Origin: Pocillopora verrucosa
Taxonomy: Eukaryota; Cnidaria; Anthozoa; Scleractinia; Pocilloporidae
Reading direction: 5' to 3'
Length of the DNA: 64,000 bases
Assembly (NCBI RefSeq): GCF_036669915.1
Contig: NC_089316.1
Location: 8,858,382-8,922,381 of the forward strand
Part shown: one piece after another, positions 46,355 through 55,519 of the stretch
Numbering within the stretch: the first letter of the stretch is position 1
How the letters are laid out: each line of letters opens with the position of its first letter
Made by a program: the position numbers and the translations under genes
The notes under the pieces: model-generated
What the model saw: the letters and a program-made list of their open reading frames with translations, nothing else
What the model was told of the DNA's origin: nothing
Database searches by the model: none

Positions 46355-49230
46355 TTACTTGGAAGAGCAGGTACACTCCTGGACTAATTGTGTGAGTCGT
46401 GCGATGAATGGCTTTTTCCTCTTCTGAGGTGAAATGTCAGAAATATCCAGCCCAAGGTCGATGCACATGTCTCTTAGCCTATCCACTCTTAAAGTTGTGA
46501 GTGTACGTTTTTGTACAAGTTCGCAGATGTTTAGATCGAAAGATACAATCGGATGTTGAATAGCCACATCTCCATCACATTTGCACACACTGCAGATAGA
46601 TGACTCTCAGCTTCGGCGGAAATTTCGTCCTTGTCGACGCTCTCCATGTCCACTTCTGAGATTTCACTAGCTTTTGCTCGGTTACCGGCTGCTGTAACTT
46701 CTAATCGCTTCTTTGCTGAAAGATGGCTGAAGAAGCCACTAATCTGCTGCGACGTAAGGACTTCATCAGGTTGAAATCGACGTCCCCCCGCTTGGTCTCT
46801 TGCTAGGCTCATGGTTTTCGTTTTTCTTGTGGATCGCTTTTCCGTCCACTATACTCCCCTTTTTGAAATTGGTCAGTTAAGAATTCAGTCTGTTTCCTTG
46901 TAAAACGCACCTTTTTCTTAATTGTCTTCAGGGCCCAACCCATTGGAAGAGGCGGCAAGCCGTCTCTCTTTGATTGTGCAGCAACTTGAACGCTTGGTAT
47001 TCGACCGCGTCCCTCCATCAGCTTGGAAGAATATTCTCTTTTGGCTTTATCGTAGAGAGTTTCCTGTTCGAGCATCATTTGGTGTTTTCCAGTATCTAGG
47101 TGTGTCTGGAGGTTTGCAAAGCGACTGCAGGCTTTTACACATCCTTCTTCTGGACACGGGAAAAGCATGTCATCTGGCTTATATTCCCCAATACAGCTTC
47201 GATCTTGGTTTTCGCTTTCAGTTAAGAAATTTGCTTTGACAGAGCTTTCCTTAATATGTCGGTGTCTCACAATCTTGAACGTCGGTGCGCCACTTGGACT
47301 CTGCGATGGCGAGTCTAGGATTTCCAATTTTTCGGGCTACTTCATGACTCCTTCGAACTTGGCCCATGGCACTACTTTACCGGAACCCACATTGAATGCT
47401 CTCCACACTCGTGTGTCACTTTCATCGTACTCAAAATTGTTGAGTAAGCTTATGCCATCCCATTTGATATTAGAGGTGCTTGACGGTTTGGCAGCAACAT
47501 AACTTGCTTTCTCTCCTGTGGTTTCTTGGCCAGATTCAATGGCTGTTTTGAACTGTAGAGCGTTGATGACATCATTGCCTTCGTTTACGTACCTTCCAAC
47601 GTACCTTCCCTTGATTGTTGCCGCTTTGCGATCACATACCTCCTTTCCACCTTGAGGGTCCGAAAAGTCGTTTCTTACAAAAGCCACTCCCATGGCATCA
47701 CTGGCCAGCTTAGCTGAGATGATTGAATTTCCGCTGTGAAAATAGCCAGCGTTATCTTATTTGTAATAAGCCATTTCCAGCTCTGGAATTTCCTTTTTCA
47801 GGGTAGTGAGGCAGTCAAGCATAATCGAGGCCACAGTCACACTGTCTTGTCTATTTCAGCTTTGAAATACGTGAACAGGTGTCTGCGATTCAAAGTGCTC
47901 AGAACCCTCTGACCGTCTTATGGCAACGCTAATGTGCCATGGCAATCCTCGCTTCGCAAACCAATCTGACTGCGCCTCTCGATATTTTCGGGGCATATAT
48001 TTCATTGCCCAGTCCTGGACTAACAACACCGATCGGCTGTCGAGTTTGGCTAAAACTGAATGCTTCGCCTCAGCTTGGTGGACTGAACGTAGCTGATGGG
48101 CTTTCCAGCAAATGATATCATCCCTTGCCTGTTTGATGGTAAGTTGCATGTCAGCTTGATCTTCTGCTGACGAGAGCGCACTTGAACACTCATCTTCTAT
48201 GGTACACAATACTTCCTGTAACTCATAACACTGCTCATATGACTCATTGTGGAGATGGTCGCAGGAGCCCCGAAGTTCAGCATTGCTCGGATCACTTAGC
48301 GCGTAAATTCGACAATGATCGGGAACCTTTAAGGCCTCCACTGTATGTGCCTAAAATAAAAAGTAAAATGACAAGCGCGTGATTCAATGTATATTTACAA
48401 AGCATTGCATGCGCATATGATCGACATTTCAAAAAGATTACTTAATCGATTCTCAGCGTTGTGTACATGTGTGTAAGCGTATTACAGTGAATTATAAACT
48501 GTTGTTTCATCACTTAAGCATAAAGAAGACTTGGAGGGAAAGAAAGAGGTAGCCGTGAATCATAGTAAGAAGTTCAGAGTACATCACTTCTGCAAAGGCA
48601 ACGCATAATTATAAAATATGCACCCACATTGTAGTCGCCCTTTAGGTACTGCTTCGAAAAACGAAGTTGCTGCTTAATTTCCCTCGCTCATTGCTGAGTC
48701 TTGCCACAGTCAACAAGCTTGTCTACGAGTTTTTCTATAGCATCAACTGCTTCCATTCCTGATGCTGAAAAGTTATCAAGTCCTTGCAGAGACTTGCGAG
48801 CAGATGAAGAACACACGGCCCAGACTCTCTGTAGAGTTCTCTTACTCATAGGCTCAAAGTTGGTTTCACAGCAGTATTGTTGATACTATTGGACAATACG
48901 CTCTGGTATCATTGTTCTGATAAGATTGGGTGTTTTTATGATCTCGCCAGTCGACAATTTTAGAAGTTTTTCCCCGAAAGGAACATCTTGAGTAACGTGT
49001 GGACTCGTTATGAAAGAAACAAAATGTTCTAATCTTACAGGTTCAATTCTCATTCTCCTTTTCTCCTGGTTTGGAAGAGGAGCAGCTCTTCCGTGTATCA
49101 GGCTTCGCGAAAATCCCGCTTCTTGCTAAGATAAGTTCAATCTCTGTCTCAGCACCTGAAAATTGTAAAAAACGCTTGTGGCTTCCTCTGCGCCACAAAC
49201 GCCACCTACAATATCATGTAAAGACTAAGA
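46355..49230 (-). pseudogene. Broken transposase-like gene of a cnidarian multicopy C2H2 family
   Basis: N to C on the minus strand: an exon with TQDVPFGEKLLKLSTGE and RTLQRVWAVCSSSARKSLQG (about 49060-48640); an intron closing with TTTTTATTTTAG at 48351; then a long exon with LLVQDWAMKYMPRKY (Asp codon 48012-48014), DNAGYFHS (Asp codon 47754-47756), DFSDPQGGKEVCDRK, a C2H2 finger FPCPEEGC...HLDTGKH (about 47165-47085) and a basic C-terminus. In-frame stops at 48886-48888, 47856-47858, 47757-47759 and 47337-47339, plus a frameshift near 46810, disable it. I recognise the motifs from uncharacterised, repeated coral and anemone proteins. The two Asp motifs, 86 residues apart, suggest an RNase-H-like fold; this is inference. 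Confidence 0.75.
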
Positions 49231-49320
49231 CATTCTTTTCCTGCTGGAGTTAAAGCAACCGTTGTCTTTATTCCCTTCACCGACGATTATTACGCTTTTG
49301 TTTTTTGTTTACTTTCGTTA

Positions 49321-50084
49321 TGCGGGTAACAGCGGCCATCCCGAGGGGTCGACCCCCGGGCACCCAGGGGCATTTGTCACAGCTGCCGTGACAAATACAT
49401 GCTAAAGCCCCTCGGGTAGGGCAAAAAATTGGGACAAATACCCCCACCCCTGGAGCAATCTGGGCAACATATAGTCGGCGTTGCCTGTTCCTTGATGCAA
49501 AAGTACGAGTGATCATGGTTTACTGAAGCCACATCAGCACTAAAATCCACACAAGTCTCTATGGAGTCCTCAAATTCGAGCTTTCTGGGGCAAACTTTCT
49601 TGGCTTGCGGTTGTTCATCACACTGTCTCTTCCTATCGGCAAGACGCTTCGAATGCGAACTAACCGTATGAAATTGAAATCTCGATGTCGCTTTCCTTAA
49701 AATGCAATGAACAGATTCTTGGATCGCCGAGTGTCTTGAATTTTTTATCCGCTCGCTTACAGAAAACCTCCCACTTCTTACGCTCATTGGGTCTTGTAGG
49801 AAAGCAAAAATAACTGAGATCAGGTCATTTCCTACTCCCATTACGGCACAGAGCAACAGCACAATACTTGACCATGGTACACAGCTGAAAACCGCTGAAC
49901 GTTGAGACAGCAGATTACGTGCAAATCCCGTGGGTATGGCCCCGGGGTATTTTGCCAAAAACGCAAAAGCGCTCTAATGCCCCGCGTGCGGGGCATGCCT
50001 TTGCTACAAATCCCCTGCTAAGCCCGTGGGTTGCCCTTGGGTTGCCCAGGGGTCGACCCCTCGGGATGGCCGCTGATACCCGCA
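49321..50084. mobile_element. Nested 764-bp TIR element with TTA flanks
   Basis: Left terminus TGCGGGTAACAGCGGCCATC; the right terminus is its reverse complement with one mismatch in the first ~36 bases, including CCCGAGGGGTCGACCCC. TTA precedes the left end (49318-49320) and follows the right end (50085-50087). A looser GC-rich inverted similarity continues about 100 bp inward. A 3-bp TTA/TAA duplication is typical of PIF/Harbinger-type elements, but no transposase is present, so the class is tentative. Confidence 0.7.
49377..49958 (-). other. Open frame carried inside the nested TIR element
   Basis: 193 codons; the central part (RSGRFSVSERIKNSRHSA through KRQCDEQPQAKKVCPRKLEF) has protein-like composition, whereas both ends run into the inverted-repeat DNA. 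It could be an upstream exon of the surrounding transposase-like gene, now flanked by TIRs, or host sequence captured by the element. No domain recognised. Confidence 0.35.
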
Positions 50085-51272
50085 TTAACCCATCACATTT
50101 GTTTTCCGTGGGAAAATTGTATTGTTATTTTCGTTCCAAAAGGTTTTCACTGTACGGTTTATATTTGTGAAATTTTGTAAAGTCTATTTCTTTGTTGTAT
50201 CGTTCTCGTTCATGATGGCAATATATTTGTTTAGATCTTATATGTGAGGCAGAATGAATTGTTTGTTGATCTCGTTACGTGACAGATTATCATATGTCAC
50301 GCAGAGTGACAGGAACCTGTGAAAAATTAAAATCCGGCAAATCGCTAGCGTTACCTGCCGTTTTGTACGGGACCCTTTTCGTGTGAGACGTCAATAAAAC
50401 CAAAATTAAGATCAAAGTAGACTAAACGTAACTGAGTTGTGACGCGCTGTAGAAAATGACAACAACAAATAACTTTATTTTACTCATCCCGGCTCAGTGG
50501 CTTCAATGAGTTAGCCGGTCGGCCACCTTCACACCAAATTGCAAAGGACAGTATTTCGAAAATATCTTCCAAGCGGAATAACAAGGGCCTATAAAAGATT
50601 TCTAAGGTAAGGAACTATTTATGTCAAAGCAAAAATAAAAAGCTAAGTGCGGCTGCGACTCAAACAATGCTTTGCTTGTGTCATTGCAATGTTGATTTTG
50701 TTCATTTCAATATGGCGCCATTTACAATTTTAGCGAAGTTTGGTTGGTTGGTACATCAAAACAGCGGAAGATACCAGAAAAATGAAACGATGAATTTGAA
50801 GACCCACCTTATAAGCCCTCGTGATAGTATTGCTGGAGATTTTGAGAAACTACCACATGCATTTTTGCCACACTACATTAGGCCGGGTTTGGCATGAATT
50901 AAATATGGCGAACACGTCCACTGGTAATTAACCCGTGGTTTCGTCAGGAAGGACACGATACAAAAAATATCACTATATCTTGGTAATGGAAGGCCACATG
51001 TATATATTTATAGCTAGAGAAGTCCTACTGTTGTATTTTAGTTCATGCAAGGACGGCCTGAAAACTGCATAATTTAGAGCTCGCAGGCACTCATTTTCGA
51101 TCATGCAATTAGTATCGGTTTATTTCCGTTAAAATGAATATTTACAGAAACTAACCTCACTTCACTTTAAGTAGTACCTATAGCTACCTGTAGACAAAAA
51201 ATGGGACGAAATGATTTTTTTACCATGTCCGCGATTTTGTTATTTTTCTTTGATTTTTAGAGACATTCACTC
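50085..51272. other. Right arm of the transposon, no clear gene
   Basis: Non-repetitive sequence between the nested element and the right TIR. The 76-codon frame at 50667-50897 has no recognisable motif. The right TIR occupies at least 51120-51272. Confidence 0.5.
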
Positions 51273-51276
51273 TTAA

Positions 51277-51928
51277 AACGTCTATACAAAGTAATACTAG
51301 TGTCCAAGACGATAAATGAAAGATAAAAGGAAGGATGATCTTTATGTCGGATCAGTCGTCACTCTGCTCCAATCTTCGCTTCATTGTTGTCCTCCTTGAG
51401 TTCTTCTTTCCTAAAAACAAACATTCTACATTTGTTACCATTTTAACTTATAAGCAAACGGATCAAGTTAATTTGAAAGAAATTACTTTCTCCTTCAATG
51501 TCATTGGTTATCATTTTCCAACCTGTCCAAAATATTTTCGAAGATACTATGATTGATGCGAAAGTGAGTTTAAAATTATGCTTTAATAAATATTGTGCTG
51601 ATCTTTTACAACTTTTTTGGGGTCAGCTTAAGTTTCTCAGATCACTTTTATCGTCATAGCATCTAGCATCGTATCAACCTGGAGCAGTTATTTCTCAATA
51701 TCTCACATATAAAATAAATTCTTTTTCAAGGCCAATTGCGGAAACGATTAAAAAATCTACTGGCTCTGAGCGTAAATAAAATCGTCTTTTTCTTGACATT
51801 TTATAGATGAAAGACGAAGACAAAAACAAACAAACAGAAACTGACAAAAACTGACTATTGTGTGTTGAACTGAAAAAGTTAAGTGTGCTGATTAGTTTAT
51901 TATAGGAAATTGCTCATTATAATCACAC
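51277..51928. repeat. 3'-flank repeat of TPR-CHAT copy C, right part
   Basis: Resumes the shared flank interrupted at 45274 and runs to the end of the copy C coding sequence. Matches 20420-21082 (A) and 60253-60912 (D). Confidence 0.85.
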
Positions 51929-54900
51929 TTACCCTTTTTTCGTAAAATCAAGTGTCACGTTATCCCCCAGCAGCACAAATGGAGCCCATTGGGAAGGTTT
52001 GGGGAAACCATTGCTTCTCAACCATTGAACGGCCTGGTGAAGAGACTCACTGGCACTTTCTCCACGCACAAAGTGTTCGTAGAAATGATTCATGAGCTGC
52101 TCCGTTGCTTCGTCTTCTATAGCCCAGGATGCTACCAACACCGAACGTGCACCGGATGCTAAGAATGCACGAGCGATTCCAAGGATTCCTTCCTTTTTAA
52201 CCAATCCCCGCCCACTGTGACAACAGCTGAGTACTACCAGTTTAGCTCGCACTTGAACTCCTTGAATTTCGGACATAGTCAGGAGGTAGTCTTCCTCTTG
52301 AGGAGTATGGTTAGTAGTGCGTTGAGGAGAGAGGGCAATCTCTCCTCTTTCGGAATTTCCATGTGCGGCAAGATGTATCAGACTTACCGAAGGTATCGCT
52401 TGAAGTACTGCCTGCTTTGTTGCGCCACTTCCTAACAAAGGCTGAACGCCCAGCAGTCGACCAACCATCTCTGCTTCCTTTCTTGCACAGCGCAATGGTG
52501 TAATGTTAGTGAGACGTCCATTGTAATGCACTTCGCCGACCGTAGGATCACCCACAACCAGCGCATCAGTTAGACTGTGATAGTCCGCTGGACATTCTTG
52601 AATGATTCGGAGAGTCGTTAGTGAAGGGACGATACGGATTCTGTACTTCTCCGATAAATACTTTCCGGCAGATTCATCACACAAGGCAGCAAATGGGACT
52701 CGGTACGAAAAACGATCCGGCACAATGATGATTTCGGGCTCTGTAAGTAAGTCTGCCACGGGTGCGACGATCCATTTGTAGCACAATTTATGAATTCTTT
52801 CGGTATCTTTGGTTTGTTCACCTCGCAAATTTGCTCGGCTCTCTTTATGAAGAGATGTCGTCACGTCGTCATCCAAAGATCGATCTTCGCAGTTCGCTGT
52901 GGGTGAAACGCGGAAGCCAGCGGCGCTCTTTTTGAAAATTCCTTCCACATCGCAAACTTGCTCGTCAATAAGAGTGTCTAGTTCCACTTTGTCAGTTTTG
53001 CGAAAGCAAGTGTCTCCATTTGTTTTCAATACCCAGAGAAGAAGATGCCGCTCTCTGTACGAAATGTACAGGAAAACACAGTCACTTTCTCTCCTCACAA
53101 TGTTTTCAATCCCGAACCATGATTGTGGATCGGCTGAGATGTGGCTTTCCACGGAGTACTTGTCTGCCATTAATTCTGCGAGGACTCTTGCTCGTGCCAG
53201 TTCCTCAACATAGAGAGCTTCTCGAAATTTTTCAATATAGCAAAGCAAGTCAGTGAGTAAATGGTAGGGAAAAGTACCGTGTACCTCCAACAGAGAGATT
53301 TCAAATTCACTGTTTCCTTTCAGAAAAGTTCTGATTTGCTCGTATTTTGCAATACATTGAAGAAGAAATTCCTTTGCCTCCACAACTTCTGACTGCGATA
53401 TCTTTAATAAAGTAATACTGAGAAGGCTTTTAAACTCAAGCATCTTGTATCCAGTTTGGTTGGTTATGGAATAAGCTTTCTCTAAACAATCTTCTGCCTT
53501 GTTACATTCACCGAGCAATCGGTATATATTGGCAATGGTTAAACAAATTCCTGCGTCGATATCTCTATCGCTACATTCTCTGCTGATGGTAAGCGCTTTC
53601 ACACAATATTCTTTTGCTTTCTGATTGTCATTCACAGAAGCAAAAATACCTGCCAAATTTACTGTTGCGTTGGCTTCTAGTATTCTGTCACCACTTGCTA
53701 TACTGATGCCGATTGCCTTGTCGAAATATTCTTTAGCTTGCCGATTTTTTCGAAGCTTAAAATAAACATCCCCAAGACTCAAATATTCTCTTCCTTTTGT
53801 CACGCCGATTTCTGTCTTAATAGCAAGTGCCTTCTCGTAATATTCTTTAGCCTTCTGATATTTGCCAAGAGAATAAAACACATATCCGAGCCCCCTGTTG
53901 CTTGTTCCTTCTGCATACCTGTCTCCAATTTCTATCGCGATCGCAAGAGCTTTCTCGAGATATTCTTTAGTCTTCTGATATTCGCCTAGGGAACTAAACA
54001 CAATTCCGAGGTCCGCGTTTCTTGTTCCTTCTGCTTGCCTGTCTCCAATTTCTATCGCGATCGCAAGAGCTTTCTCGTCACATTCTTTAGCCTTCGGGTA
54101 TTTGCAAAGGGAATAAAGCAATTTTCCGAGGTTTTCGTTAATTATTCCTTCTCCGTGTCTGTCCATAATTTCTATCGCGATGGCAAGTGCTTTCTCGAAA
54201 TATTCTTTAGCCTTCTGCAATTCATCAAGGGAACCGAACACAACTCCAAGGTTCACGGTAGTTCTTGCTTCTCCTTGTCTGTCGCCAATTTCTATCGCGA
54301 TGGCAAGTGATTTCTTGTAATATTCTTTGGCCTTCTGATATTCGCCCAGGGATTTAAACACATTTCCGAAGGTCCCGTAAATCGTTCCTTCTCCTTGCCT
54401 GTCGCCAATTTCTATGGCGATGGCAAGTGCTTTCTCGTAATATTCTTTAGCCTTCTGCAATTCACCGAGGGAATCGAACACATTTCCAAGGTTCACGGTA
54501 GTTCTTGCTTCTCCTTGTCTGTCGCCAATTTCTATCGCAATGGCAAGTGCTTTCTCGTGATATTCTTTAGCCGTCTTATATTTGCCAAGGGAATGAAATA
54601 AATTTCCGAGGCTCCCGGCAGTTGTTCCTTCTCCTCGTCTGTCCCCAATTTCTATCGCAATGGCAAGTGCTTTCTTGTGATATTCCTTAGCCTTGTAATA
54701 TTTGCCAAGGGAATGAAATACATTTCCGAGGTTCCCGTTACTTGTTCCTTCTTCTTGTTTGTCGCCAATTTCTATCGCGATGGCAAGTGCTTTCTCGTGA
54801 TATTCTTTGGCCTTCTGATATTTGCCAAGGAAAAAAAACACATTTCCGAGGCTGTCGTTAATTCTTGCTTCTTCTTCTCTGTCGCCAATTTCGATCGCAA

Positions 54901-55477
54901 TGGCAAGTGCTTTCTTGTGACATTCTTTAGCCTTCTGATATTTGCCAAGGGAAACAAACAAAGATCCGAGGTTCCCGTTACTTGCTTCTTCTCCTCGTCT
55001 GTCGCCAATTTCTATCGCCATGGTGAGTGCTTTCTCGAAGTGTTTTTTTGCTTGCTGCATTTCACTGAGGCTCATACATACAGTTCCAAGTCTTTCATGA
55101 GCCATTGTTTCTTCAGTTTTGTGACCAATTGTTTGCACGATGATGAGTGCGCTATTGAAGAGTTGCTTTGCCTCAACAAACCGGCGCTGTGTTTCATATT
55201 TGTCTCCCAGTTGGAAGGTTAGTCTTCCAGCGTGGTGAAACGTGTAAAGAAGTTTCTTGGTATATCTTTCCGCACTTGTGTTACCAGAGATGCCGTAGTA
55301 TGCATTGGATATTACATCGAAGATATCAAGCTGACTACCACAGTCAAGGTTTTGAAGTAGAATTGCACATTCATTAGACAACTCAGTCGCTTGTGGGCCA
55401 CGATCAGTGTTGAGAAGAAATATGACGACATTTAAACCAAACTCGACTGATTTTAGGATTTCTGCAGCGTCACTCAT
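51929..55477 (-). CDS. TPR-CHAT protein copy C (TTC28-like), 1182 aa
   Basis: Intact open frame from the ATG at 55477 (MSDAAEILKSVEFG). A longer in-frame start at 55567 exists, but its extra residues are not conserved in copy B. Same architecture as B: a helical N-terminus, eleven near-identical 40-residue TPR units (one more than B, explaining the 40-residue length difference), divergent TPRs, and a CHAT domain with His1039 in LAAHGN and Cys1086 in LSCCHSG. CHAT proteins are caspase-clan cysteine proteases in bacteria; the animal substrates are unknown. The stop overlaps GG|GTAAGT as in B. Its 3' flank is split by the 6-kb transposon, whose nearer end is about 650 bp downstream of the stop. 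Confidence 0.93.
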   Translation of the reverse strand: MSDAAEILKSVEFGLNVVIFLLNTDRGPQATELSNECAILLQNLDCGSQLDIFDVISNAYYGISGNTSAERYTKKLLYTFHHAGRLTFQLGDKYETQRRFVEAKQLFNSALIIVQTIGHKTEETMAHERLGTVCMSLSEMQQAKKHFEKALTMAIEIGDRRGEEASNGNLGSLFVSLGKYQKAKECHKKALAIAIEIGDREEEARINDSLGNVFFFLGKYQKAKEYHEKALAIAIEIGDKQEEGTSNGNLGNVFHSLGKYYKAKEYHKKALAIAIEIGDRRGEGTTAGSLGNLFHSLGKYKTAKEYHEKALAIAIEIGDRQGEARTTVNLGNVFDSLGELQKAKEYYEKALAIAIEIGDRQGEGTIYGTFGNVFKSLGEYQKAKEYYKKSLAIAIEIGDRQGEARTTVNLGVVFGSLDELQKAKEYFEKALAIAIEIMDRHGEGIINENLGKLLYSLCKYPKAKECDEKALAIAIEIGDRQAEGTRNADLGIVFSSLGEYQKTKEYLEKALAIAIEIGDRYAEGTSNRGLGYVFYSLGKYQKAKEYYEKALAIKTEIGVTKGREYLSLGDVYFKLRKNRQAKEYFDKAIGISIASGDRILEANATVNLAGIFASVNDNQKAKEYCVKALTISRECSDRDIDAGICLTIANIYRLLGECNKAEDCLEKAYSITNQTGYKMLEFKSLLSITLLKISQSEVVEAKEFLLQCIAKYEQIRTFLKGNSEFEISLLEVHGTFPYHLLTDLLCYIEKFREALYVEELARARVLAELMADKYSVESHISADPQSWFGIENIVRRESDCVFLYISYRERHLLLWVLKTNGDTCFRKTDKVELDTLIDEQVCDVEGIFKKSAAGFRVSPTANCEDRSLDDDVTTSLHKESRANLRGEQTKDTERIHKLCYKWIVAPVADLLTEPEIIIVPDRFSYRVPFAALCDESAGKYLSEKYRIRIVPSLTTLRIIQECPADYHSLTDALVVGDPTVGEVHYNGRLTNITPLRCARKEAEMVGRLLGVQPLLGSGATKQAVLQAIPSVSLIHLAAHGNSERGEIALSPQRTTNHTPQEEDYLLTMSEIQGVQVRAKLVVLSCCHSGRGLVKKEGILGIARAFLASGARSVLVASWAIEDEATEQLMNHFYEHFVRGESASESLHQAVQWLRSNGFPKPSQWAPFVLLGDNVTLDFTKKG

Positions 55478-55519
55478 TACGAATCTTTCCTGTTTGTTGT
55501 TATGACAAAGAATTAGCAA

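Larger units (their letters stand above)
45275..51272. mobile_element. 5,998-bp DNA transposon with long TIRs and TTAA target duplication
   Basis: Left end GAGTAAATGTCAATAAAAAT; right end, reverse-complemented, GAGTGAATGTCTCTAAAAAT. Imperfect similarity continues for well over 100 bp (shared TCGCGGA, CATTTTTTG, GGTTAG and TTTTAACGG blocks in the same order). TTAA flanks both sides (45271-45274, 51273-51276). The paralogous flank of copy D has one TTAA at 60249-60252 and no insertion. TTAA duplication is known for piggyBac and Kolobok elements, but the terminal sequence does not look like piggyBac (expected CCC start), and the encoded protein is not one I can assign to either. It carries a broken minus-strand gene and a nested smaller element. 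Confidence 0.85.
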
